From CAXBCP01 sp963977005 (GTDB lineage: Bacteria > Pseudomonadota > Alphaproteobacteria > MPNO01 > UBA830), in the NCBI GenBank assembly GCA_963977005.1, contig CAXBMQ010000003.1, positions 62,001 to 126,000 of the forward strand: a stretch of DNA of 64,000 nt. The letters are read 5' to 3'. This document shows positions 1 through 8,364 of the stretch, one piece after another. The translations under genes were made by a program, and so were the position numbers. Position 1 is the first letter of the stretch; every line of letters begins with the position of its first letter. The notes beneath the pieces are model-generated. The model did not search any database and had not been told where the DNA came from. It saw nothing but the letters and a program-made list of their open reading frames with translations.

Positions 1-845
1 GGTGCCGCGGCGGGCATGTGCCGCGATACGGCCGGTACGTCGCCCGAATGGGTTCGCAGGAATTCCTTTACGATGCGGTCTTCGAGCGAATGGAAAGACA
101 CCACCGCAAGCCGCCCCCCCGGCGCGAGGAGGATTTCGGCCCCCCGCAGGCCGCGTTCGATCTCGTCCAGTTCCTCGTTGACCTGGATCCGGATCGCCTG
201 AAACGTCCGTGTCGCGGGATCGGTCTTCGAAGACCGTCCGCCGCGATAGGTGTTGCGGACGATATCGGCGAGCTGGCCGGTACGGGTGATGGGCGAGTCT
301 GCGCGGGCATTGACGATCGCGCGGGCGATGCGACGGGCCTGTCGTTCTTCGCCGTATTTGAAAATGATATCGGCAAGCACGCCTTCATCCGCCTCGTTGA
401 CGAGGTCGGAGGCGGATAATCCGTCCTTCCCCTGGCGCATGTCCAGCGGGCCGTCATTGCGAAAGCTGAATCCCCGGTCCGGATCGTCGATCTGCATCGA
501 GGATACGCCGAGATCGAGCGCGATGCCGTCGACGGTCTCGATACCCTCGCGGAACAGGATTTGCGCCATGTCGCCAAAGCGGCCCTCTATCACGGTGAGG
601 CGCCCGGCGTATTTTTCGATCAGTTCAGCGGCGCCGGCGATGGCGTCGGGGTCGCGGTCGATCGCCCAGACCCGGCAGTCCGCAGCGTCGAGAATGGCCG
701 ACGTATAGCCGCCCGCCCCGAAGGTGCCGTCCACATAGCGACCGCCGTCGCGCGGCTGGAGCGCCGCAAGCACTTCGTCGATCATGACGGGCTCATGCCC
801 AAAGGCCGGGCCATTTTCCGACGGGGAGTCCGACCGGGCGCTCAC
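1..845 (-). CDS. rsmH: 16S rRNA (cytosine-1402-N4)-methyltransferase RsmH, 3' end outside window
   Basis: RsmH methylates N4 of C1402 in 16S rRNA using S-adenosylmethionine. The visible 281 codons read MSARSDSPSENGPAFGHEPV, then the SAM-binding glycine motif VDGTFGAGGYTSAIL, the DLGVSSMQIDDPDRGFSF block and near the edge VVSFHSLEDRIVKEF, all typical of MraW/RsmH. The frame is still open at base 1, so the last few dozen residues are missing. The start is GTG, whose last two bases are the first two of the mraZ TGA (GTGA overlap), so translation is probably coupled to mraZ. This is the usual mraZ-rsmH opening of the division and cell-wall cluster, which should continue to the left (ftsL, ftsI, mur genes). 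Confidence 0.96.
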   Translation of the reverse strand, partial: MSARSDSPSENGPAFGHEPVMIDEVLAALQPRDGGRYVDGTFGAGGYTSAILDAADCRVWAIDRDPDAIAGAAELIEKYAGRLTVIEGRFGDMAQILFREGIETVDGIALDLGVSSMQIDDPDRGFSFRNDGPLDMRQGKDGLSASDLVNEADEGVLADIIFKYGEERQARRIARAIVNARADSPITRTGQLADIVRNTYRGGRSSKTDPATRTFQAIRIQVNEELDEIERGLRGAEILLAPGGRLAVVSFHSLEDRIVKEFLRTHSGDVPAVSRHMPAAA

Positions 846-1315
846 TGGATGCTCCCGCCGTTGAGCCGGGCGCGCAATGCCTCGACCTCTGCCGCCTGAT
901 GCTTTTCGTATACCTCCGGCGACCAAATCTGGAAGCGCGTGCCGCGGCCGACAAAAGTCGCGCGGTCGGTAATGCCCGCATGTTCCGTCAACCGGGCAGG
1001 CAGGATGATTCGCCCCTCGCCGTCGAACGGCAATTCGCTGGAGATCGCCATGATCGTCTCGACAAGGCCGTCATCTGACCTGCCGACAAGCGCCTGGGTG
1101 AAATCGCCACCGTCGAGAGTCTGGTCGAGCTTGCGCCGGTTCAACTCGTCGAGCATGCCGCGACCGAATGCCTCGATGGCCCCTTCGGTCAATGAGGGAT
1201 AGGCGATAACCCCTTGATAAACCTCGGTTCCGAGCGCCGAACGATAGGCGGCCGGAACCGACACGCGGCCCTTCCGGTCAACCTTGTTCTCGTATGTCGA
1301 AATAAACGACGTCAC
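842..1315 (-). CDS. mraZ: Transcriptional regulator MraZ
   Basis: MraZ is an AbrB-fold DNA-binding protein that controls its own division/cell-wall operon and forms ring-shaped oligomers. The 157-residue product is close to the usual length (about 150). It carries two copies of the SpoVT/AbrB-like motif: DRKGRVSVPAAYR near residue 13 and GEGRIILPARLTEHAGI near residue 90. The gene is first in the leftward operon and overlaps the rsmH start by four bases. A set of 10-bp-spaced TGGG repeats lies about 70-100 bp upstream and fits autoregulation. Confidence 0.96.
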   Translation of the reverse strand: MTSFISTYENKVDRKGRVSVPAAYRSALGTEVYQGVIAYPSLTEGAIEAFGRGMLDELNRRKLDQTLDGGDFTQALVGRSDDGLVETIMAISSELPFDGEGRIILPARLTEHAGITDRATFVGRGTRFQIWSPEVYEKHQAAEVEALRARLNGGSIQ

Positions 1316-1384
1316 GGGGCGCTCCGACTTTCCTGTCTTTTCCCGCCGGCGAACCGGCCTGAAACCACGTCCCTATCACGCATT

Positions 1385-1424
1385 TGGGACATGGTGGAAT
1401 ATCATGGGTATTTATGGGAGTCAA
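1385..1424 (-). promoter_or_regulatory. Candidate mraZ promoter overlapped by MraZ-box repeats
   Basis: On the + strand four pentamers recur with an exact 10-bp period: TGGGA at 1385, TGGAA at 1395, TGGGT at 1405 and TGGGA at 1415. This matches the published MraZ site architecture (TGGGN repeats with 5-nt spacers). On the gene strand the same stretch contains a -35-like TTGACT (1424-1419), a 17-bp spacer and a weak -10-like TATTCC (1401-1396), giving a leader of roughly 75 nt before mraZ. Operator and promoter would therefore overlap. The repeats point opposite to mraZ; I am not certain which orientation is normal. Confidence 0.6.
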
Positions 1425-1615
1425 CGCCATTGATAGTAAAGAACTAGTTAAGAACGGGCATTTAGAAGCATTCGTTCAAGTTGCCATTCGGCCTCCGCGG
1501 CCATTCAAAATTGACCCGAAGTTTGAATCAGGGCTTCTCTATCCGCTAATTGTGGCGAAACTGTGTTCTTATTATGTTCTCATTCGGGCGCAGGCGGCGC
1601 TCGGGACGAGAACGT

Positions 1616-1647
1616 AAAAAACCGCGCCCCGTTTCCAGGGCGCGGTT
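1616..1647 (-). terminator. Rho-independent terminator of the OmpA-like lipoprotein gene
   Basis: A perfect 9-bp stem (ACCGCGCCC at 1621-1629 with GGGCGCGGT at 1638-1646), an 8-nt loop and, on the minus strand, a run of T directly after the stem (bases 1620-1616). It lies about 40 bp past the stop of the leftward gene ending at 1688. Confidence 0.85.
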
Positions 1648-1687
1648 GGCAGAGACGGTGCCCGGCAGCGCGGGCGGCGTCGGATCG

Positions 1688-2548
1688 CTACGGAGTGCGC
1701 TTCACGGTGATCACAACCCGCCGGTTCGCGCGCAGGCGTGTGCCTTCCGGTGTGGCGACCGCGAGACCCTCCTCGCCGACACCCATGGCGGTGATACGGT
1801 CGGCGGCGACACCGCGATCTACAAGCGCCTGTTTGACGTTCTGGGCGCGTTTCTCCGAGAGCCGGTCGTTATAGGCATCTGCACCGACCGTGTCCGCGTG
1901 TCCGACGACCTCGAAGGTGACCGCCTTGTCGCGCCATTCCGCGACGATCGGGTCGAGCTGCTTGCCGATCGCGATACTGACGCGGGACTTGTCGTATCCG
2001 AATTCAATGCTGTGACTGACCGGCGCCGGTGCCATGACCGGCGCGGGTTTCGCCGGAACGGGTTTTACCATCGCAACGCGCGGGCCCTTCAGCCGTTCAC
2101 CGAGCTTGAATGTCACGAACCCGCCGCCAAGCCCAAAGCGCAGCCCCGTTTCGCTTGAGGCGATATCAAGGACGACATCGTTGCTCCGGTTCCTGAGCCC
2201 CGTCGCCATGCTGCCGTGTCCGAAAATCGCTGCGCCACCCAGTGCGCCGTACTCGCCCGAAAGGTCTTCCGGCCGATTGAGGTTGTAGACATTGCCACTG
2301 GCGGATGCGACGGAATAGCCGAGCGCGGCAAGACTGTATCCATCGGCCGTGAAAGCATATTCCGAGCCGTCATTGAGAAGCAGTTTCCCTTTTCCGGTGC
2401 GGAAGCCGATCAGGCCGCCGACATTGTCGTAGGTGACCGAATAGGTCCCGCTCGGCGTCTGATTGGCGGGTTGCTGGGTCGCGCAACCGGCGGCGGCCAA
2501 AACGGCGACGAGCGAGAGCGATTTGAGCAGGTGTCGGCAAGAGATCAT
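1688..2548 (-). CDS. OmpA-family outer-membrane lipoprotein
   Basis: A 286-residue protein with a lipoprotein signal peptide (MISCRHLLKSLSLVAVLAAAGC, lipobox LAAAGC, Cys22) and a C-terminal OmpA peptidoglycan-binding domain from about residue 170: SIEFGYDKSRVSI, GHADTVGADAYNDRLSEKRA and the closing RRVVITVKR. The middle part (residues 35-150) is glycine-rich and I do not recognise it as a named domain. The expected role is anchoring the outer membrane to the cell wall. The gene stands alone between a terminator on its 3' side and about 230 bp before RNase P RNA on its 5' side. Confidence 0.85.
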   Translation of the reverse strand: MISCRHLLKSLSLVAVLAAAGCATQQPANQTPSGTYSVTYDNVGGLIGFRTGKGKLLLNDGSEYAFTADGYSLAALGYSVASASGNVYNLNRPEDLSGEYGALGGAAIFGHGSMATGLRNRSNDVVLDIASSETGLRFGLGGGFVTFKLGERLKGPRVAMVKPVPAKPAPVMAPAPVSHSIEFGYDKSRVSIAIGKQLDPIVAEWRDKAVTFEVVGHADTVGADAYNDRLSEKRAQNVKQALVDRGVAADRITAMGVGEEGLAVATPEGTRLRANRRVVITVKRTP

Positions 2549-2780
2549 GGCGAGTACCTCGCGTTATATGGTTTGCCCGGCCCCGCCGCGTTGTCAGGTT
2601 GCGCGTGCCGGATGGTCGACCGCCAGTCATGCGATGCGGGCGGGCAATGCAATTGGATACGCCGATACCGACTCGCAAGCCTTGATTTGAATAAATCGAC
2701 GGCAATCGGGATCCGGGACTCTCCCGACGGCCGGAACCGGGCGCCTTTCGGGGGATTCGGCGTCCTGTGACAAATTTGGG

Positions 2781-3180
<400 letters not shown>

Positions 3181-3188
3181 CCGACCGC

Positions 3189-3217
3189 ACAGTCGGCGGA
3201 AACGCATTGAGCGTCAA
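3189..3217 (-). promoter_or_regulatory. Possible rnpB promoter
   Basis: On the minus strand TTGACG (3217-3212) is followed after 17 bp by GACTGT (3194-3189), which would start transcription about where P1 begins. The -10 match is poor, and the -35 overlaps the last codons of the amidase gene. Confidence 0.35.
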
Positions 3218-3891
3218 CTGTTTAAGGCGCGAACCGCGGCAATAGTCGCGCGTGTTTCGTCGTCGAGCCTGCCGTTCACGCCGGCGGGTACGAAGCGGCG
3301 CTGAAACGCGGTGACCACATCCGCGAGCGGTGCTTCAGGGTCATAGCCGATATCGGACAGATAACCGCGGGCGTCGGCGTCATCGATGCGGGCACCGGGC
3401 TTCGTCGGCCAGATGGCGAGACCCCTGTCGGCGAGCCGCTTCCAGTCGAACAGTTCGCCGGGATCCTGTTTGCGTGTCGGTGCTATATCCGAATGGCCGA
3501 CCACCCGTGCCGGAGATATCCCGTGCCGGGCCACGATCCCTGTGAGCAGCGTTTCGACGGCGACCATCTGCGCCTCGGGGAACGGCCGGTACCCGAACTC
3601 TTGACCCGGATTGACAATTTCGATACCCACCGAGCGGTCATTGATATCGACGTCGCCCGACCAGTGGCTGAAACCGGCATGCCAGGCACGGCGGCCCTCC
3701 GGCACCATCCGGTAGGTCGTACCGTCTTCGTCGATCAGATAGTGGGCGCTCACCCTGGAGTCGGGATCGCAGAGCCGGTCGAGGGCGGCCCGACCGGTTT
3801 TCATGCCTGTGTAATGCAGGATCACCATGTCTATGGCGGTGCCTGCCGGGCGATCGTTCGCATTGGGGGAGGCTCTTTCAATGATTTCCAT
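3214..3891 (-). CDS. N-acetylmuramoyl-L-alanine amidase, AmpD/AmiD type
   Basis: A 225-residue Amidase_2 protein that cleaves the bond between N-acetylmuramic acid and L-alanine in muropeptides. The zinc site is visible: His in VILHYTG (about residue 27) and the GHSDIAPTRKQDPG motif (about residue 132), giving the second His and the Asp. Residues 173-225 resemble a peptidoglycan-binding_1 repeat (DVVTAFQRRF...GRLDDETRATIAAV), so AmiD-like is a better fit than short cytosolic AmpD. No clear signal peptide is seen, so a cytoplasmic recycling role cannot be excluded. It lies 18 bp downstream of the EamA exporter gene and probably shares its transcript. Confidence 0.9.
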   Translation of the reverse strand: MEIIERASPNANDRPAGTAIDMVILHYTGMKTGRAALDRLCDPDSRVSAHYLIDEDGTTYRMVPEGRRAWHAGFSHWSGDVDINDRSVGIEIVNPGQEFGYRPFPEAQMVAVETLLTGIVARHGISPARVVGHSDIAPTRKQDPGELFDWKRLADRGLAIWPTKPGARIDDADARGYLSDIGYDPEAPLADVVTAFQRRFVPAGVNGRLDDETRATIAAVRALNS

Positions 3892-3909
3892 ACGACAAAC
3901 CCGCTGCGT

Positions 3910-4776
3910 TCAGATCTTGGCGTTCCCGCGGTCCGCGCCGCGGAAGACAATTATGGCGACCCCGGCGATGGTCACCAATCCACCCGCGATTATATGCCAG
4001 TTCAGGGTTTCGCCCAGCAGCACGATTCCCATGCTGACACCGAAGACCGGGATCAACAGCGTGAACGGCATGGTCTGGTTGGTCCGATATTTGGGGACCA
4101 GCCGGTACCAGAGCCCGTGACCGACTATGCTGACGATGATCCCCATATGCAGGATGGCGATCCAGGTTTCCGGACTGGCATTTGCGACGGCGTCGACCTG
4201 GCCTGTCTCGAAAAGGACGGACATCAACGCCATCTGAGGGATCGCGAAGACGGCCATCCAGCCGTTGATGGCAAATACGCTGACCCCACCCAGCGCCCGC
4301 AGCTGGAGATTGGCGCCGCCGAAGGCAAGCGCCGACACCAGCGCCATAAAGGCGTATACTAGGCTGTCCGACAGCCGCGGTTCGCCGACGACAAGCGCCA
4401 CGCCGAAAAAGCTGATCAGGATACCCGCCGCGCGATACCAGCCGAACGTTTCCCGGAAAACGATCAGCGCCAGTAGCAGGGCAAAGGGCACCGATGTCTG
4501 AATAATGAGCGCGGCCGTGCCGACGTGGATGTGGTGGAGCGCAACGAACATCAGGCCGAAATGGAGCGTGCCCATGGTGACCGACAACCAGAATATCTTC
4601 CACATATAGCCGCGCGGGATCGAAACGAACGGCACCAGCGACACGGCAATCACGAACATCCTCACCGTGATCAGCGCCCAGCCGGGAATCTCCGCGGCGG
4701 CAAACCGGGCCGCGGCGATGTTGGATGCCCACACCGCCATGACAAGGATGGCAAGGGCCGTATGGGCAGGTTTCAT
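3910..4776 (-). CDS. EamA/DMT-superfamily transporter
   Basis: A 288-residue very hydrophobic protein with about ten predicted membrane segments arranged as two EamA repeats. Typical features are the N-terminal TALAILVMAVWASNIAAARF, GTAALIIQTSVPFALLLALIVFRE at the end of the first half and LLIPVFGVSMGIVLLGETL in the second. Members of this family export amino acids or other small metabolites; the substrate cannot be inferred. It is first of a two-gene leftward unit with the muropeptide amidase. A link to cell-wall fragment transport is possible but only a guess from position. Confidence 0.88.
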   Translation of the reverse strand: MKPAHTALAILVMAVWASNIAAARFAAAEIPGWALITVRMFVIAVSLVPFVSIPRGYMWKIFWLSVTMGTLHFGLMFVALHHIHVGTAALIIQTSVPFALLLALIVFRETFGWYRAAGILISFFGVALVVGEPRLSDSLVYAFMALVSALAFGGANLQLRALGGVSVFAINGWMAVFAIPQMALMSVLFETGQVDAVANASPETWIAILHMGIIVSIVGHGLWYRLVPKYRTNQTMPFTLLIPVFGVSMGIVLLGETLNWHIIAGGLVTIAGVAIIVFRGADRGNAKI

Positions 4777-4920
4777 AACCTGGGAGAGTCGGTCCGGGGC
4801 GGCAGGAAGTCAAACGGCTATTGAGGGCGAGCGAATTTTCAGGGTGCAACATCGGCCGTGGCGCGAACCCTGGCCCATGTTAAAACGGCACCGGTGGAAC
4901 GAAACCGGAAAGAGAAAGAT

Positions 4921-5460
4921 ATGACGGGTCGGATTGTCGCTGTCAGCCGCGCGGCAGGTAACGTATTCGCGAAACCGGTCTGCGAGGCCATCACCCTTGT
5001 CGAAGGGCTTGGGGTCGAGGACGATGCGCATAACGGTGTGACCGTTCAGCATCTGTATCTCAAAAAAAAGGATGCCTCGGCGCCCAACCTGCGTCAGGTT
5101 CATCTGATCCAATCCGAGTTATTCGATTTTCTCAGCGACAAAGGGTTCGACGTCGGGCCCGGCGAACTGGGCGAAAATGTGACGACCGCGGGTGTCGAAC
5201 TGACCGACTTGCCGGCGGGGACGCGCCTGCATTTGGGGGATGCCTGCATCGAGTTGACGGGCCTGCGAACCCCCTGCAAGCAAATCGACGGCTTTCAGAG
5301 AGGACTGACCAAGGCGGTCACCGCCAGGAATGGAGCGGGCAAGGCGCATCTGAAATTCGGCGTAATGGGCATCGTCGTGGCCGGAGGAACAATAAAGCCC
5401 GGCGATACGCTGTCGGTCGAGTTACCGACGGCGCCTGTCTCGATCCTTCAACCTGTGTGA
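4921..5460 (+). CDS. MOSC domain-containing protein
   Basis: A 179-residue MOSC protein (fold of the molybdenum-cofactor sulfurase C-terminal domain; family members handle sulfur or Mo-cofactor transfer, such as YiiM). The core reads GPGELGENVTTAGVELTDLPAGTRLHLG then the cysteine-containing LTGLRTPCKQID, with the family's conserved Cys. I chose the ATG at 4921 because AGAGAAAG sits just upstream and the product begins MTGRIVAVSRAAG as in relatives; an in-frame ATG at 4858 would add 21 unlikely residues. It is divergent from the EamA gene and convergent with the J-domain gene. No Mo-cofactor genes lie nearby. Confidence 0.88.
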   Translation: MTGRIVAVSRAAGNVFAKPVCEAITLVEGLGVEDDAHNGVTVQHLYLKKKDASAPNLRQVHLIQSELFDFLSDKGFDVGPGELGENVTTAGVELTDLPAGTRLHLGDACIELTGLRTPCKQIDGFQRGLTKAVTARNGAGKAHLKFGVMGIVVAGGTIKPGDTLSVELPTAPVSILQPV

Positions 5461-5478
5461 CGCCGGCCCCGAGCCGAT

Positions 5479-6207
5479 TTACTTCAGCCCGCGCTGTTTC
5501 TGAATTTTCGTCCAGGCGTCGTTGATGGTCGCCATCTTGGCGGTCGCCATATCGATGAAGTCCTGCGGCAGGCCTTCGGCCACCAGTTTGTCCGGGTGGT
5601 TTTCCTTGATCAGGGTGCGCCAGGCTGTCCGGACCTCGGCATCTTCCGCGTCATGGGCCACGCCGAGGATCGCATACGGGTCCGACGCATCGGCGCCGAG
5701 ATGGCCCGCCCGGATCCGCGCGAATTTCGCCTCGTCGAAGCCGAAGATCGTTGCGACCTCCTGGAGGAACGCCTCTTCCTGCGGATGAATAATGCGGTCT
5801 GCCTTGGCAATATGAAACAACGCGTCCAGCAGTTCTTCGAGGACGGCGGGGCGGTCGACGAACATCTTCGCGACCTGCCTGGCATAGGGTTCGAATCCGC
5901 GGGCGTCCTTGCGCGCAACGTCGAACACCCGGCCGACGTTTTTAAGTTCTTCTTCCGGTACGTGCAGGATCTGGCGGAATGCCTCGACTTCGTCCGGTGT
6001 CACCTGGCCGTCCGCTTTTGCCATCTTCGCGCTCAGCGCGATAACCGCGATGGTGAAGGCGGTCTGGCGGGTCTTGTCGCTGGCGTCCTCGTCGGAGCCG
6101 CGCAGCCTGTCGACCGCATGGCCGGCTGCAGCCCCGACCAGCGCACCCAGCGGGCCGCCGACTGCAAAGCCTGCCGCGCCGCCTATGATTTTTCCGATAA
6201 GAGCCAT
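5479..6207 (-). CDS. TerB/DjlA-like co-chaperone with C-terminal J domain
   Basis: A 242-residue protein. An N-terminal glycine/alanine-rich hydrophobic stretch (GKIIGGAAGFAVGGPLGALVGAAAG) probably inserts in the membrane. Residues about 45-150 form a TerB-type helical domain (FTIAVIALSAKMAKADGQVTPDEVEAF). The last 65 residues are a J domain starting DPYAILGV with the HPD signature in KENHPDKL. The layout matches DjlA, a DnaK co-chaperone. I use the ATG at 6207, preceded by an A/G-rich AGAAGAAAAAGAAG, rather than the in-frame GTG at 6231. It is convergent with the MOSC gene, with 18 bp between the stops. Confidence 0.88.
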   Translation of the reverse strand: MALIGKIIGGAAGFAVGGPLGALVGAAAGHAVDRLRGSDEDASDKTRQTAFTIAVIALSAKMAKADGQVTPDEVEAFRQILHVPEEELKNVGRVFDVARKDARGFEPYARQVAKMFVDRPAVLEELLDALFHIAKADRIIHPQEEAFLQEVATIFGFDEAKFARIRAGHLGADASDPYAILGVAHDAEDAEVRTAWRTLIKENHPDKLVAEGLPQDFIDMATAKMATINDAWTKIQKQRGLK

Positions 6208-6528
6208 GCTTCTTTTTCTTCTTGGGCCCACCCCAGCCCCGGTTCAGGAATTTCGATCTTAATGACCCGTAAATGTGGCGACAAAATGGCTTCCGCATCG
6301 TGCGCGGAAACCCACACCCGCCAGCCGGGTCCGACCCCATGATACAGATAAAAGCGGTGATTTGGTATCGGCGCGGCGATCCCGCCGACGGGCGCCGAGG
6401 CCCGTGAAAATCGCCGACAAAGTTTTCGGGGCGGTCAGGCTGACACACGCGACCGTGGTTGATACATTCCGCGGCGACGATACCGCGCGGTCAGCGCGGT
6501 CGCAAAGCCTGTTTACAAGGAGCGGAAA

Positions 6529-7488
6529 ATGGCGAGCAAGAACGGCAATAAAATCATTGCGATCGAGGAACACTATTTCGATCCCGAAATTGCAGCGCTG
6601 TATGACGATAAATCCGGATTCACGGGGACGCCGATCCGCGCCAAGATGGACGACCTGTACGATATGCGCATCAAGGACATGGATGCGTCCGGCATTGACG
6701 TTCAGGTGCTGTCGCAGGGAGCGCCCGGCGTCCAGCGTTTCGATGGCGAAACCGCAACCAGGCTGGCAATCGCCGCAAACGACCGTCTTCACGAAACCTG
6801 CCAGCGCCACCCCGACCGTTTCGCCGGATTCGCGACCCTCGCATCGCCCGCGCCGGAAGCCGCGGCGGACGAACTGGAACGCACGGTCAGGGATTACGGC
6901 TTCAAGGGCGGTATGATCCATGGTCTGACGAATGGCGAGTTTATCGACCGCAAGGAATTCTGGCCGATCTTTGCCCGCGCCGAAGCGCTGGATGTCCCGA
7001 TCTACCTGCATCCGGCGGTGCCGCATCAGGATGTTGTAAAGGCATACTATGCGGACTACCTGCCGAAATACCCGTCGCTGCTCACAGCCGCCTGGGGTTT
7101 CACGGTCGAGACCGCGACCGCCGGTATCCGCATGGTGCTGAGCGAGGTGTTCGACGAATATCCCAAACTGCAGATCGTGCTCGGGCATCTCGGCGAGGGG
7201 CTGCCGTTCCTGTTGTGGCGGATCAGCGACGCGCTCGGCCGCGATAACGACTACCCGTTCCGCGAAAAATTCTGCAATCATTTCCACATCACGACGTCGG
7301 GTAATTTTTCGGACCCCGCGATGGTCTGTTCGATGATGGAAATGGGCATCGACCGGATCATGTTCTCGGTCGACTATCCGTTCGCGCCCAACATGCAGGG
7401 TACCGAGTGGATGGAAAACATTTCGCTCAGCCCGGACGACAAGAAAAAGGTGCTGTCGGGCAACGCCGAAAAACTTCTGAAGATGTAG
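6529..7488 (+). CDS. Amidohydrolase-2 family enzyme, gamma-resorcylate decarboxylase-like
   Basis: A 319-residue metal-dependent TIM-barrel enzyme of the ACMSD/gamma-resorcylate decarboxylase branch, which removes CO2 from hydroxybenzoates non-oxidatively. Metal and catalytic landmarks are visible: IAIEEHYF at residues 9-16, IYLHPAVPH at about 158, LGHLGEGLPFL at about 217 and FSVDYPFAPN at about 282 with the conserved Asp. Length and the EEHYF/SVDYPF pair fit decarboxylases better than true amidohydrolases; the substrate is unknown. A good ribosome site (AAGGAG) precedes the ATG. The 320 bp upstream (6208-6528) contain no recognisable gene and presumably hold its promoter. A methyltransferase gene starts one base after its stop. 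Confidence 0.85.
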   Translation: MASKNGNKIIAIEEHYFDPEIAALYDDKSGFTGTPIRAKMDDLYDMRIKDMDASGIDVQVLSQGAPGVQRFDGETATRLAIAANDRLHETCQRHPDRFAGFATLASPAPEAAADELERTVRDYGFKGGMIHGLTNGEFIDRKEFWPIFARAEALDVPIYLHPAVPHQDVVKAYYADYLPKYPSLLTAAWGFTVETATAGIRMVLSEVFDEYPKLQIVLGHLGEGLPFLLWRISDALGRDNDYPFREKFCNHFHITTSGNFSDPAMVCSMMEMGIDRIMFSVDYPFAPNMQGTEWMENISLSPDDKKKVLSGNAEKLLKM

Positions 7489-7489
7489 A

Positions 7490-8143
7490 TTGCCCGGACT
7501 GTTCGCCGCCGAAAGCAGAATCAGCAGGTTCCACGACGAAAAGGGCAATTTGGTCGATTTCGCCGGCATACCGTATGCAATCCCGGCGCTTGCGAGCGCG
7601 GCGGCCAAACGGCTGTTCGGTTATAGGCCAGCCGTCCCGATGATTTCCTATCGCGCCCGGCGCGAGATCGAAAACATTCTCGACCGCGATTCCCGGATGG
7701 TTGAATTCGGTTCCGGAAACTCGACGACGTGGTTCGCGTCACGGGTGCGGTCTCTCCTCAGCGTCGAAGACCTGCCCGATTGGTACGAACACGTTCAGCG
7801 TCAACTCGCAGAGCGGAAGGTGGGAAACGTAAAGCATGTGCTGCGGTCAGCGGAAAACTACGCCGATCTGTCCGAAATAGAGGATGGATCGCTGCATTTT
7901 GCCCTGATTGACGGAACCGACCGGGAAGGCTGCATAAGGGCAGTGGTTCCCAAGTTGATATCGGGCGGCTGGCTCTATCTGGACAATTCGGACAAGGACA
8001 TGGGTTTCCCGGATGGAGACCTTCGCCGCGCCGAAACCGCGCTTCGCGAGGCGGTGCGTGTACGCGGCGGATCGATACGCTGCTTTTCGGATTTCTCGCC
8101 GACGAATTTTTTCGTCGAACAGGGAATGCTGGCGCGATTGTAA
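7490..8143 (+). CDS. SAM-dependent methyltransferase-like protein
   Basis: A 217-residue protein with a class I methyltransferase-like fold. The glycine motif RMVEFGSGNSTTWFA (about residue 69) corresponds to motif I, LLSVEDLP to the acidic end of strand 2, and LHFALIDGTDREG to motif IV. Close families include small SAM enzymes of surface-polysaccharide or secondary pathways; the acceptor is unknown. The start is uncertain: a TTG at 7490, one base after the decarboxylase TAG, gives the longest product and suggests translational coupling, while a later in-frame ATG would begin at MISYRARREIE. The pairing with a decarboxylase suggests one modification pathway for an aromatic acid, which is inference. 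Confidence 0.7.
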   Translation: MPGLFAAESRISRFHDEKGNLVDFAGIPYAIPALASAAAKRLFGYRPAVPMISYRARREIENILDRDSRMVEFGSGNSTTWFASRVRSLLSVEDLPDWYEHVQRQLAERKVGNVKHVLRSAENYADLSEIEDGSLHFALIDGTDREGCIRAVVPKLISGGWLYLDNSDKDMGFPDGDLRRAETALREAVRVRGGSIRCFSDFSPTNFFVEQGMLARL

Positions 8144-8364
8144 AAAAACAGGGGCCCGGTCGCGGAATATGCCCTTCAGGCGGTTCGCAGACTGAAAATT
8201 CCCATGATATGTTGAGGCATCCTGAAGCCAAAGCTGATCATTCCGACAAAAGGTACGAACGAATTGTCCCCATTCTCCACCGCCGCCGTTCTCACAAAAT
8301 TGTATTTCCCGGCATCACCGGCATGGCCCGGCGTTTCCCCCGATGAATCCGGGGAGGCCCGCTC

